Source: Mesorhizobium sp. M4B.F.Ca.ET.058.02.1.1 (lineage in GTDB: Bacteria; Pseudomonadota; Alphaproteobacteria; Rhizobiales; Rhizobiaceae). From it: a stretch of 64,000 bases of DNA. Under the pieces are notes generated by a model. It was not told where the DNA came from. It saw only the letters and a program-made list of their open reading frames with translations, and did not search any database. Position 1 is the first letter of the stretch, and every line of letters begins with the position of its first letter. The stretch is from the NCBI RefSeq assembly GCF_003952505.1, contig NZ_CP034450.1, positions 4,774,001 through 4,838,000 on the forward strand, in the 5' to 3' direction. A program made the translations under genes and the position numbers. Positions 18,350 to 26,578 of this stretch are shown piece by piece.

Positions 18350-19468
18350 TCATCGAGGGATTCGAATAACCGCCTCAAAACCATCCTTGCGACCTGGGGC
18401 AGGCGAGGCAAGTTCAAGGCTGCCACCCACCTGCTTGATAAGATGATTAGCGATGGGTAGACCATGGCCTGGGACCGTTGCCCGAGTCGCAAGACACTTA
18501 AATCGCTCTGTTATCTCGTCAAGGTCTGGGAGCGGCGCCACCGGTCCTGCGTTTACAATGGCGATGGTTCCATCAGCTCGGACGGAAACTGTTGTCGGGA
18601 TATCGGGCAGTCCATGTGTGAGTGCGTTGTCGAGTAGGTATCGAAGCGCGACGGAAACCAGACCGACGATGCGTCCTTTGCATACCCAAGTGGGGCAGCC
18701 GTCGACGTCAAGGGTTAGCCGTCCGGCAAACCACGGCTTTTTCAAGAGGTCATCAACGATTTCCCGAACCCGTTGGACAAGATCGACGGCGTGGTTATCG
18801 GTGCAGTTCCGCGATTCGGCCACGACCCTATACCCCAAGCCACGCACTGTCGCTATTCGGTCCCGGCCGATCTTCTTGCGGAGGCGGCTAACATAAACCT
18901 CCACAGTATTGCTCTCAGTTTCGGAACCTAAGGAAAGGAGTTCTTCCTCGATGTTCCGCTTCAAAACTACCGCTCCGGGTCGGCATAGAAGGCGGTCGAG
19001 AATAGTCCATTCGCGTGCAGTCAGGGAGACCGGCTGCCCGTCGCGCTCGACGCGCCGCTCGGCCGAGTTTATGGACAGCGTCCCGACAGAATATGGCTCC
19101 GGGAACTTCCCATGACTACGCGCCACGGCACGAATTCGCGCGGAAAGTTCGCCGGAATGGAACGGCTTGACCAAATAGTCGGCGGCACCGGCGTCGAGCC
19201 CCTCGATGCGGTCCTCGACCTGATAGCGAGCTGCCACGATGATGACCGGCGTCGAATCAGGCTGCTTCTTCATCTCCCGCAGGTAGTCCATGCCGTTACC
19301 GTCTGGCAGGTAAAGATCGAGCAGAACAAGCTCGTAGGAGACCACACGTGCGTTATCCCGCGCTTCGGACAGGTCCTTGGCCCAGTCGACCGCGTGGCCA
19401 TCACCCATCAAATGTTCGCGTACAGCGCTGCCAAGGTCCTTGTTGTCTTCAATGAGCAATATACGCAT
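18350..19468 (-). CDS. OmpR-type response regulator fused to histidine-kinase ATPase domain
   Basis: A 372-residue hybrid. From ATG 19468 (GGAG 4-8 bp upstream; ATG 19480 is alternative) comes a receiver domain with E7-D8 pocket, phospho-acceptor D51 in LVLLDLYLPDGNG and K101 in DYLVKPF. A winged-helix DNA-binding domain follows (~130-222; SLTAREWTILDRLL, then TVEVYVSRLRKKIG). The frame then continues into a GHKL ATPase domain (~235-372) with N-box LRYLLDNALTHG, IVNAGPV and GHGLPIANHLIKQVGG. In TctD/TctE-like systems these pieces belong to adjacent regulator and kinase genes. The sensor, membrane and HisKA parts are absent, so the gene looks like an in-frame deletion fusion. No phospho-accepting His context is apparent. 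DNA binding may persist; kinase activity is unlikely. Confidence 0.75.
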   Translation of the reverse strand: MRILLIEDNKDLGSAVREHLMGDGHAVDWAKDLSEARDNARVVSYELVLLDLYLPDGNGMDYLREMKKQPDSTPVIIVAARYQVEDRIEGLDAGAADYLVKPFHSGELSARIRAVARSHGKFPEPYSVGTLSINSAERRVERDGQPVSLTAREWTILDRLLCRPGAVVLKRNIEEELLSLGSETESNTVEVYVSRLRKKIGRDRIATVRGLGYRVVAESRNCTDNHAVDLVQRVREIVDDLLKKPWFAGRLTLDVDGCPTWVCKGRIVGLVSVALRYLLDNALTHGLPDIPTTVSVRADGTIAIVNAGPVAPLPDLDEITERFKCLATRATVPGHGLPIANHLIKQVGGSLELASPAPGRKDGFEAVIRIPR

Positions 19469-19591
19469 GCCGAGCTCCAATAGTAGGGCAGGATTCGTGC
19501 CTTATTGACGAAACCTGACGATAGGCTGAACGCCCGTGGCGCAAATGTCCGGCGGCTTTCAGGCTGCTGTCAGCTATGGGTGTCAGAAGGC
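19382..19591. repeat. Response-regulator start/promoter, repeat copy 2 of that at 10.05 kb
   Basis: About 210 bp, imperfectly identical to 10043-10256. The region covers the first ~29 codons of the regulator and ~120 bp upstream. Both copies keep the upstream pattern CTTTCAGGCTGCTGTCAGC followed by GTGTCAG, which looks like spaced direct repeats (TTTCAG/TGTCAG) suitable for an OmpR-family regulator. One copy faces a DsbA-like gene and the other a PepSY-type remnant. Conservation in both copies supports an autoregulatory operator, by inference. Confidence 0.5.
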
Positions 19592-19614
19592 CGTTATGGG
19601 AACAACCGCAAGTT

Positions 19615-19860
19615 ATGAACGCCATTCTCATCTCGGCACTTTTTCATCTGACCACCATCGGCGCTGCATAGGCCGGCGGCAAATCCGACGTTGGGATCGC
19701 CGATTGGCAACCCCGCCAAGCGGTACTGACCAAGCTTGAAGCGCCCCGAAGGCAAATTGGGTCACGACGCAAGACGGCTGGCCGATGCCCTCGAGTCGAA
19801 GGGACGTAAATCCGAAGCCCACTTCGACCGGAAAACTTCGCGCGTGTGAGTGGCGCCGGC
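19615..19860 (+). pseudogene. PepSY-domain small periplasmic protein, remnant
   Basis: Divergent from the response-regulator fusion. The frame reads MNAILISALFHLTTIGAA, a signal-peptide-like start, then a TAG at 19669-19671, then IADWQPRQAVLTKLEA. Small PepSY proteins encoded beside TctD/QseB-like two-component genes typically have the signal peptide followed by ...ADWQPREAV. The rest (RRLADALESKGRKSEAHFD) is poorly conserved and may be shifted. The premature stop right after the signal peptide implies inactivation. Confidence 0.5.
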
Positions 19861-20269
19861 GAGGAAAGGTAAGGGCAAAGCGGTGCGCCACCACCATAGT
19901 CTGGAAGCCCTGTGTCAGGATGTCCTCGAGGCCGGCCCGTGGTGTTATCCTTTGTGGATGAAGTTATGATCCGCATGAGCGGACTGCCATGCCGCTGCGG
20001 CCCTCATCATCGAAATCCTGTCTTATTCAGCGCCCGCGATGCCAAGGATGCACTGTCATATCCTGAGTGCATGATCTTCAAGTCCTGAGTGCATGATCTT
20101 CAAGCGCAAATCGCGCTATCTGGCCACAATCCGTTGGGAGCATCGAAGGTGGCCTCGCTAACCTAGACAGCACTCGTGGCCATCACCGGCTGGCAGCATC
20201 CAAAGGGGTCGAGGAGGGCCTTGACCGATTGCCGATCTCATGCCGGCTCAGATCGAGCGTTTTATCCGC
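19861..20269. other. ~400 bp without a gene; contains a 22-bp tandem duplication
   Basis: No reading frame here looks coding. The one distinct feature is a perfect tandem repeat (20061-20104). The right side passes into the frameshifted 3' end of an IS110-type transposase on the minus strand. Confidence 0.35.
20061..20104. repeat. 22-bp perfect tandem repeat x2
   Basis: The unit TCCTGAGTGCATGATCTTCA plus AG occurs twice back to back (20061-20082 and 20083-20104). It lies in non-coding sequence near the 3' end of an IS110-type remnant. It could be a slipped-strand duplication or a nested target duplication. Confidence 0.7.
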
Positions 20270-21064
20270 GGCGGCTCCCCTTTCCGCCGGAGGAGTTCTG
20301 CCGTGGCGTGAGCCCTAAGAAGGCGGCGAATTCGCGCGGACCCTGAGAAGGCAGAGATATCTTGGAGCGCGAGGCAGTAATGGGGCCCGATGCCGGGAAC
20401 GGTTATCAGACGGCGTGCCATTTCATCATTCTTGGCGAGGGCCAGAATAGCCTGATCGGTTTGTCTGATCTCGGCATCGAGTTCGGTCAGGCACCAACGG
20501 CAACAGTGCCGAACGCACGGTCGCCGGGATCATGTCGTTGCCCTCGATGACGAGGGTAGCCAAGGCGCGCGCGTTGTTCGGTCCCTGGGCGGCGATGATC
20601 CCGATTTCGGCCAGATGGCCGCGAAGGGCATTGAGCAGTTGGGTGCGTTGGGCCACCAGAAGTTCGCGTACCTTGTGATGCATGAGCGCCGCCTGGTTCC
20701 CGACCGATCGCACCGGCACAAAACGCATCGAAGGGCGCGTCACCGCCTCGCAGATGGCTGCTGCATCAGCGGCATCGTTCTTCTGGCGACGCACGTAAGC
20801 CTTCACATAGGCTGGCGGCATCAGCCGCACGTCATGGCCGAACTTCATGAGTTCGCGAGCCCAGTGATGGGCCGAGGCACACGCTTCCAAGCCAATGAGG
20901 CAGCATGGCAAGGATTCGAAGAATGTCAGAACATCCTTCCGCCGCAGCGCCCGGGTCGTGACGACGCGGCCTGCGGCATCGATCGCGTGAACCTGGAAGA
21001 CATGCTTCGCCAGATCGAGGCCAATAGTGGCAACAGCGCTGAGTTCGGTGGTAATATTGTTCAT
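20270..21064 (-). pseudogene. IS110-family transposase, frameshifted
   Basis: Start ATG 21064 gives MNNITTELSAVATIGLDLAK, the usual opening of IS110 DEDD transposases. CCLIGLEACASAHHWARE, then YVKAYVRRQKNDAADAAAIC and RFVPVRS follow. The frame fails near 20500 after SALLPLV. The C-terminal block EFAAFLGLTPRQNSSGGK is recovered in another frame around 20300-20350 and soon meets a stop. The catalytic N-domain is intact, but the tail domain is not contiguous. Confidence 0.75.
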
Positions 21065-21129
21065 GGATGGTGCTCCTTCAGATGAGTGCTCGACAGCAGC
21101 CATCTTGGTACGCCTCTCACGAGGATGAT

Positions 21130-21412
21130 GCCGTTACGGGCGCCGTCCCCCATGGTGGGAGCGGGCCTCGGTGGCCGATCTACCGACTGGTCCGAAGGAA
21201 CCGCGATCGACGGTGCTCTCGATCGAGGAGGCGGTCATTGTCGCTTTCCGCCGCTACACGCTGCTGCCGCTCGACGACTGCCTCTATGCAATGCAGCCGA
21301 CAATCCCGCATCTGACGCGCTCGTCACTGCATCGTTGTCTGCAGCGTCATAAGAGAGCCTGAGGGCGGTGGCCAAACGCTATGGGATAAACCAGAAGACC
21401 GTCGCCAAATGC
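21130..21412 (+). pseudogene. IS481-type transposase, N-terminal and middle fragments in swapped order
   Basis: Plus strand 21165-21355 encodes ADLPTGPKEPRSTVLSIEEA, then VIVAFRRYTLLPLDDCLYAM and QPTIPHLTRSSLHRCLQRH, the middle of an integrase-type transposase. Immediately afterwards (21363-21412, plus) comes RAVAKRYGINQKTVAK, which in the intact protein precedes that block. The continuing core (GISRLPAVEGD...) is on the opposite strand from 21620 to 21413. The element has therefore been cut into three pieces, one of them inverted. Confidence 0.65.
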
Positions 21413-21622
21413 AGCAGGAAGTCTCTGGAGACGGCAGTGGTGGCCTTCTCATGCAGTTCGACGAAGGCGAACTTCGAGGTGCGATCGGTGGCGACGAACA
21501 TGTGCAGCTTGCCCTGCTCGGTGCGCACCTCGGCGACGTCGATGTGGAAGTAGCCGATCGGATAGGTCTTGAACTTCTTCTTCGCCGGCCTGTCGCCTTC
21601 GACAGCCGGCAGGCGGCTGATG
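21413..21622 (-). pseudogene. IS481-type transposase, core fragment (inverted)
   Basis: Minus-strand frame: GISRLPAVEGDRPAKKKFKT, then YPIGYFHIDVAEVRTEQGKL and HMFVATDRTSKFAFVELHEK. This is the beginning of the DDE core (first Asp in HIDVAE, second in TDRTSK) that should continue the plus-strand fragment ending at 21355. It is fused upstream (at ~21622) to the truncated C-terminus of a serine recombinase. A probable C-terminal part of the same type of transposase is found at 24.03-24.24 kb. Confidence 0.65.
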
Positions 21623-22829
21623 CCGCGACATCGATCGCTGCCGGCGCCATCACCTCCAGCAGGAGCGCGCTCACAGCGTCGTCGACCGGTGCGCCGCGCA
21701 CCCATTGGCAATGTTTGCCGGCGTGCCGCACGACGGCTTCGTTGCAGACGTAATACGGGCGCAGCCGCCCCTCGAACGGCTCGTAATGGACCCGCATGCG
21801 TGCACCGCAGCGGCCGCACAGTAGCCGTCCCTGCAACAGACCGCTGCCCTGGCGGGGCATGCGCCCGCGCAGGCCAGGTGAAAAGCCGGCGGCGTTCTGT
21901 TCCAGGGCTGACTGATTGCGCTCATACTCGGCCCAGGAAATGTAGCCCTCGTGGGCTTCGGGAATAAGCGCCTGCCAGTCGGATCTCGCCACGCGCAGCT
22001 GCACGGACTTGAGCTTGGCATTGTAGGCGGTGCGCGTGCGCCCATAGGCGAAGGCGCCGGCATAACGCGGGTTATGCAGAATCTGCAGCACGCGGGAATG
22101 GTCGATCCCGCTCCACAGGACGTCGCCCTTGCCGATGCCGCGACGGATACGCCGGGGAAAGAGGATCTTCTCGCCGCGCAGACGGCGCACGACGGCGCAG
22201 GCCGAGCCGGTCTGGCGGAAGGTATCGAACAGGAGCCGCACCGTGTCCTGGATCTGTCGGTCGGGATCGAGCACGACCCGCGCGTCAGGGGTGTAGACCA
22301 ACCCGATCGGCAACGGCATCTCGAGCTCGCCGCGGCGCGCCTTGTTGAGAATGCCGCCTTGCAGCCGCGACTTCAGAACGTGCAGCTCGGCCTCGCTCAT
22401 CGTGCCCTTCAGCCCGAGCAGCATGCGATCGTGAAATAGGCCGGATCGTCGACGCCGTACTCGTCCATGATGAGCGTACGCGACAGAGCGGCCAGCTCAA
22501 GGAGACGGTGCCAGTCGGCATTGTTGCGTGCTAGGCGACACTTCCAGCCCCAGCACGATCCCTGCATGCCCCATCGCCACTTCGGTCACCAGGTGCTGGA
22601 AGCCGTCGCGGTCCTGCGACTGCGCGCCGGAGAGGCCCAGGTCACTATCGATGACGTGGACACGTTCGATCGGCCAGCCCAGCGCCACTGCGCGATCGCG
22701 CAAGGCGTATTGCCGCTTGGTGCTCTCGGTGTTCTCGAACACCTGACGAAGAGAGGACCGACGCACGTAGAGGAATGCATCACGCCGCAGATGGTCGGCG
22801 TCAACCTTCATGGCGATGTCAGTAGACAT
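21622..22829 (-). pseudogene. Large serine recombinase, two frameshifts and lost C-terminus
   Basis: From ATG 22829: residues 14-26 LRRDAFLYVRRSS carry the resolvase catalytic serine. RVHVIDSDLGLSGAQSQDRD and LVTEVAMGHAGIVLGLEVS follow. One base is missing near 22530 (expected LEVSRLARNNADWHRLLELA), and another near 22440 (FHDRMLLGL). From there the frame is open: GTMSEAELHVLKSRLQGG, then a zinc-ribbon segment GRLLCGRCGARMRVHYE. The coiled-coil C-terminus is cut at ~21622 by IS481 sequence. Such recombinases integrate or excise mobile islands; this copy is dead. Confidence 0.75.
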
Positions 22830-23090
22830 GATTGCCTCGGATCTCTGCTGCCAGCACATGTTGGCGAGCATGTGCACGAGCTGGCGATCGTGCACTGCAG
22901 CCGAAGCCGTGGGCGGTGGTTCCGGCCGCCGATGCATCGGCGGGGAAGGCTGAGGAGCCGCGATCAGCACCGCCAGCCCTTGCCAAAAGCGATGAAAAAC
23001 GATGGCGCCGGTGTCCTTGACGCAGGCCTGACCGCACAGGACGGCGGCGCGCAGCGTCTCGTAGAAATCCTTGCAGCCGTGCGGCAGCAT
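22830..23090 (-). CDS. Small hypothetical ORF in frame with the recombinase start
   Basis: An open stretch of 87 codons (MLPHGCKDFYETLRAAVLCG, then QACVKDTGAIVFHRFWQGLA) directly precedes and is in frame with the recombinase ATG at 22829, with no stop between them. The composition looks coding. It may be a separate short gene whose stop was lost, or an N-terminal extension. I do not recognise a domain. It sits between the helix-turn-helix gene at 23.1-23.6 kb and the recombinase, so the three may form one module. Confidence 0.3.
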
Positions 23091-23109
23091 CGGGGTGCGC
23101 GCATGGGGC

Positions 23110-23559
23110 TCACCGTTTTTTTTTACGGGCGATCGCGCGTTCGATGCTGCTGGGATGGACACTGATACCGAGCGTCGAATGCAGCAGTTGCGCCAGGGAT
23201 CGCGCCTGCAGCGGGGCACCCGCGTGCTGGTTCTGCTCGATGAGATGCATAACCTCCTCGGTGAGCTTGTGGGCCGACTTTGGCCCACGGGTGCGCGGCA
23301 GCAGGCCGGCAATGCCCTCGCGTTCGAACGCGGCCTCGGCCTGATAATAGGTTGGCCGCGACAGACCGAAAAGCGCGGCGGCATCGGCCTTGTTGACGCC
23401 ATCCTCCTGGACGTGACGCAGCATCTCGTACTTCACCTGCACGAGATCGAGAGGATCGAAGAAGCTGGATTCACGAAACCAGGGTGCGCGGACGGCTTCG
23501 GGCCGCGCGTTGAGTGCTCCGAGCTGGCGCAGTCGATCGCGTTTGGTCTCGTTGGACAT
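23110..23559 (-). CDS. Helix-turn-helix protein upstream of serine recombinase
   Basis: A 149-residue protein from ATG 23559, preceded by AAGGAAGGGG as ribosome-binding site. The middle contains a helix-turn-helix typical of transposase-like regulators: VQVKYEMLRHVQEDGVNKAD, then AAALFGLSRPTYYQAEAAF. The C-terminal part (EEVMHLIEQNQHAGAPLQAR, then LAQLLHSTLGISVHPSSIER) resembles a second winged-helix segment. The end RKKKR is encoded by a run of nine T/A bases, a frameshift-prone tract, so the C-terminus may be slightly longer. Probably a regulator or directionality factor of the recombinase module; this role is inferred from adjacency. Confidence 0.6.
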   Translation of the reverse strand: MSNETKRDRLRQLGALNARPEAVRAPWFRESSFFDPLDLVQVKYEMLRHVQEDGVNKADAAALFGLSRPTYYQAEAAFEREGIAGLLPRTRGPKSAHKLTEEVMHLIEQNQHAGAPLQARSLAQLLHSTLGISVHPSSIERAIARKKKR

Positions 23560-23695
23560 GGTATATCCCCTTCCTTGTTTGTAAATCAAATTACGCCTCA
23601 ACAGAGAACGTTTCAATCTAATGAAGGCAGCTTCAATGCTGACGATGTGCTGGAACACCTCGCAATAACGAGGCCGGCGCCCATGGAAACGCCTG

Positions 23696-23734
23696 CATGC
23701 GGGGCATAATTAGGTTTACATATGCGGCATAATT
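23696..23734. repeat. Repeated GCGG(GG)CATAATT motif, possible element end
   Basis: CATGCGGGGCATAATT (23696-23711) and TATGCGGCATAATT (23721-23734) are near-identical direct repeats separated by AGGTTTACA. They lie between the helix-turn-helix/serine-recombinase module and a DUF5372-like remnant, so they may mark a recombination site or the end of a transposable unit. Position is the only functional evidence. Confidence 0.4.
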
Positions 23735-23747
23735 GCCTGACACGCAT

Positions 23748-24003
23748 TCAGCCGACATGGCTGCGCTCGATCTGCTCGATCAACGCCGCCAGGGTTGCCA
23801 GGTCACCTACCCGCCGAGACCTGAATGAAAACATCGGGTGCGGCGACGTCCGTCCATGACGCAAGCAGTGAGCGAAGCCGTCCCTCCGCGTCGTAGAACA
23901 TGACGCGGTCCTCGCCCCAGTTCTGCTTGCGTGTCGACAGCACGAAGCGCTGGCCGCGCCACGGATGGAACGGGTGAGTGATCTCGAACTCTATACGCGC
24001 TTG
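23748..24003 (-). pseudogene. DUF5372-like small protein, frameshifted
   Basis: Minus-strand frame: FEITHPFHPWRGQRFVLSTR, then KQNWGEDRVMFYDAEGRLRS and LLASWTDVAAPDVFIQVSAG. This pattern matches the DUF5372 family found beside tyrosine-recombinase and transposition modules in rhizobia (family name from memory). A frameshift follows VSAG; the expected tail DLATLAALIEQIERSHVG is in the next frame and ends at 23748. Start codon not clear. Confidence 0.5.
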
Positions 24004-24032
24004 AGTGTCAGCACGAACTGCAGTCCTGAACT

Positions 24033-24240
24033 TGAAAGAATGGCAAGGCCGAACGCTTCATCCAGACCAGCCTGCGCGAATGGGCTTACGCGCGAGCCTA
24101 CAACAGCTCTCAACACGGACGAACTGCTGCATTGGCTTCATCGGTACAATTGGCACAGGCCTAACGGCAGCCTAGGATCAAAACCACCCATCAGTCGCAT
24201 CGGCTTAGATCGGGACAACCTACTGAGGCTCCACAGCTAG
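24033..24240 (+). pseudogene. IS481-type transposase, C-terminal fragment
   Basis: Plus-strand frame NGKAERFIQTSLREWAYARA (catalytic Glu in KAERF) followed, after a one-base shift, by LLHWLHRYNWHRPNGSLGSK and PPISRIGLDRDNLLRLHS. This is the end of an integrase-core transposase of the type whose earlier pieces lie at 21.1-21.6 kb, so it may be the missing third part of the same disrupted copy. Confidence 0.6.
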
Positions 24241-24290
24241 CTCTCGCTTCGGGTCATTCTCCTCGTTCCGGTCCTTCGGATGTGGTGCGG
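24241..24290. repeat. 50-bp imperfect direct repeat, copy 1 (copy 2 at 25328-25377)
   Basis: CTCTCGCTTCGGGTCATTCT... recurs ~1.09 kb downstream as CTCTCGCTTCAGGTCCTTCT... with about seven mismatches in 50 bp, including the shared block CGGTCCTTCGGATG. The two copies flank the XRE/DUF2285-type regulator pair. They may be parts of a formerly duplicated ICE segment or related protein-coding tails (minus frame PHPKDRNEEKDLKRER in copy 2). Confidence 0.45.
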
Positions 24291-24520
24291 CTCAGAAGGC
24301 GGGCCCGTTCCAGTCATGACTCGCCGCCGCACCGGTTCCTGGGAAGCAGCCATTGGCGAGCGGAGGACAAAACGATGAGACAGCGAAGCGCTGGGCCATC
24401 CGCGCCCACTGGAATTCCTCGCGATCATCTTGGAGCGCATTCGCGCTGTGGTGATGCGCCGATGCATGGTGGTTACAGCGAGTTCGTTGCTTGAAGCGAA
24501 GCGACCGCCCCGCCCATTCG

Positions 24521-24775
24521 TCAGCTGGCGAACAAATCCTTGTAGCCGCTCGTCACCACCCAGTTTGCACGGTCGAGATGACTGCGAAGAACGTTCCGTG
24601 CGCGCTCCGGTGCCGGATCAATGCCGAGGATCACATGGGCCATTTCCTCTTCAGTGGCGTTGTCGGCTGAGGCGTCCAGGAGCCTCATATAGGTTGTAAA
24701 GTGGTCCTTGTCGTAGGCTGTAATGCGGTCCGACCAGGGGACCTCGTCGGCAAACGGCGTGTTTGATTTGGGCTG
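24521..24775 (-). pseudogene. DUF2285-type small protein without visible start
   Basis: Minus-strand frame with no usual start codon but a well-conserved body: FADEVPWSDRITAYDKDHFT, then TYMRLLDASADNATEEEMAH and VILGIDPAPERARNVLRSHL, ending YKDLFAS. Small proteins of this type (annotated as DUF2285-type in Mesorhizobium, from memory) lie divergently from an XRE regulator in integrative conjugative elements, as here (XRE gene at 24891). The missing start suggests decay, or use of an unusual start. The role would be ICE regulation, by context. Confidence 0.5.
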
Positions 24776-24890
24776 TAATATCGCTAATTCTATCTCCGGC
24801 CAATGGACCCGCGAAGCCCTCTGCCTGCAAAATGTGGATTACATATTATAGTTGATAAGCTCAAGCTGCCTGATCCGCTGGCTTGCGTGC

Positions 24891-25109
24891 ATGGATATGC
24901 GCAAGTTGGTCGGACGGAATGTGCAGAGGATCAGGCAAAGGAAGCGTCTGACGCAGGAGCAGCTTGCGGAGATTTCCGGGTTCAGTCAGCAGTACATCAG
25001 CGGCTTGGAGAAAGGCCGAAGAAATCCGACAATTATCACGATCTATGAACTGGCATTGGCCCTCGGCGTCAGCCACATGGATCTGGTTCGGCCCGACAAA
25101 CAGGCCTGA
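24891..25109 (+). CDS. XRE-family helix-turn-helix regulator (ICE type)
   Basis: A 72-residue Cro/CI-type regulator: RKLVGRNVQRIRQRKRLTQE, then QLAEISGFSQQYISGLEKGR and RNPTIITIYELALALGVSHM. It is essentially one HTH_XRE domain. ATG 24891 was chosen because it fits the usual start just before RKLVGRN; upstream in-frame starts at 24852 would add unrelated residues. It is divergent from the DUF2285-type frame, an arrangement common in regulatory regions of rhizobial ICEs. Probably represses or controls that divergent promoter. Looks intact. Confidence 0.7.
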   Translation: MDMRKLVGRNVQRIRQRKRLTQEQLAEISGFSQQYISGLEKGRRNPTIITIYELALALGVSHMDLVRPDKQA

Positions 25110-25774
25110 TGCACCCGCCCTCCAAGTAGCTAGCGGCCTGATGGCGCGCGTCGGGGGCTCGTGAACCCAACCCGCTTTTCTTAGGGGCCCCGGCAGCCCC
25201 TGCCATTTGGCTCGCCCTGGCGCGGCTATTGGACAGTCGGCCGCTGCGGTTTTTGTCAGCCTTCCCTGGGGCGTGGGGGTTGGTCGGCATTCCCTTTTAG
25301 GCCCGCCGCGGGCTCCCGCAACCTTCGCTCTCGCTTCAGGTCCTTCTCTTCGTTACGGTCCTTCGGATGCGGTCCGCCGCTTTCAGCGGGCCTAATCGCT
25401 TTTTGCCGCCCACCCACGGGGACAGGCACGCGAGACTGGTATGGAGCGTTGCGGTTAGCGCGCGAACAGCAAAGGAACTGAAAAAACAGGCAACTGTCGC
25501 AGCATGGCTGAACCAGCCATCGTGTCGGCATCTAGGAGCCGCGTGTTCGCCTTGCGCTGACACGAAGCTCAGACATGACGTCCGGGAGACGATGCTGGCA
25601 AATGGTCTGGCTGAAGCATTCCACCCATAATACCAAAGCCCGTCCCGATCCAAAGCGCTTCTAAGCACTCCATCTCAGGCGCAAGGCCGGTTGGCCAGTG
25701 CACCTTCTTGGTCCGCCAGAAGAGAACCCCGCCCGAGAATAGCTTCATGAGGTCTTGCCCTGCAGTGTCGACCG
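25110..25774. other. ~665 bp with no recognisable gene
   Basis: Both strands show only short frames with low-complexity Arg/Pro/Gly translations. The segment contains copy 2 of the 50-bp repeat (25328-25377). It ends at the terminator of the OmpW-like gene. It is probably residual ICE sequence. Confidence 0.3.
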
Positions 25775-25799
25775 TAAAAAAGGGCGCGCGAGGCGCCCT
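25775..25799 (-). terminator. Rho-independent terminator of the OmpW-like gene
   Basis: On the minus strand the stem GGGCGC-CTCGC-GCGCCC is followed by a run of T (complement of GTAAAAAA at 25774-25780). It lies ~45 bp beyond the stop of the leftward OmpW-like gene and would end the peptidase-OmpW transcript. Confidence 0.75.
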
Positions 25800-25842
25800 T
25801 CACTTTAAACCGGCAGTCGGGAAGCAGACTTCACTCTGATAT

Positions 25843-26540
25843 TCAAAAGCGGTAGGTGACACCTGCGCCTATCAGCCAGGGATCGAGCTCCGCCTTCCCC
25901 GTCAGCTTCGCGCCGGCCACCGTGACGTCGAAGTCCGGCTTCAGGAAAAGCTTCTTCACGTCGAAGTTGACGCCCCAGTGCTCGTCCACCATGTAGTCGA
26001 AACCGACCTGCAGCGCCGTGCCGAACGTATTCTTCACCTTGAGAGCGTCGGCGCTGCCGGTGTCCTGGTTATAGAAAACCGTGTAGTTCACGCCGGCGCC
26101 GACATAGGGCTTGAACGCGCCGAAATCGGTAAAATGGTACTGCAACGTGAGCGTCGGCGGCAGCAGCCAAACTTTGCCGATGCTGCCCAACCCACCGATC
26201 GTCCCTTGGCCCGCGATGTTGGCATAGGTGGTACCGAGTATGAGTTCGGCGGCGATGTTGTCGGTGAAGAAATACGAGATATCGAGTTCCGGCGTCACCG
26301 TGTTCGAATAGGAAAGACCGGAGCCGGGAAGCGTATCAACGTAGCCCAGATCTTTCGTAACGACGCCCAACCCCGCAGGCGGACCTGCCAAGGGCTTGGC
26401 GCTTCGGTGACCGAGGCTCCCGTCTCCGCCAGGACGGTCTCTGCTTGCGCAGGCTCCGCGGCGACGGCCTGCTGTCCCACGATGATCAGGGCCACCGCCG
26501 CTGCTATTGCCCGCGCTACGCCCATTCGCGTTCTCGCCAT
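25843..26540 (-). pseudogene. OmpW-family outer-membrane protein, single frameshift
   Basis: From ATG 26540 the signal peptide is MARTRMGVARAIAAAVALII then VGQQAVAAEPA, followed by SPWQVRLR, the usual first strand of OmpW. The frame shifts by one base near 26385, in a GGGG run, and continues as GLGVVTKDLGYVDTLPGSG, YFFTDNIAAELILGTTYA, LTLQYHFTDFGAFKPYVGAG and ends LIGAGVTYRF with the terminal Phe of outer-membrane barrels. Total length ~230 residues, normal for OmpW, an eight-stranded barrel for small hydrophobic molecules. Only one lesion in a homopolymer, so a sequencing error is possible. It follows the peptidase gene by 38 bp in the same direction. Confidence 0.75.
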
Positions 26541-26578
26541 GATATTCACTCCTTGATGTTCAGAAAGGATGCACTGCA

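Noticed and set aside
20061..20104. CRISPR-like repeat
   Set aside because: Only two copies, directly adjacent with no spacer.
25256..25531. Minus-strand frame with PHPKDRNEEKDLKRER
   Set aside because: Low-complexity charged translation, no start context and no known family; kept only as part of the 50-bp repeat.
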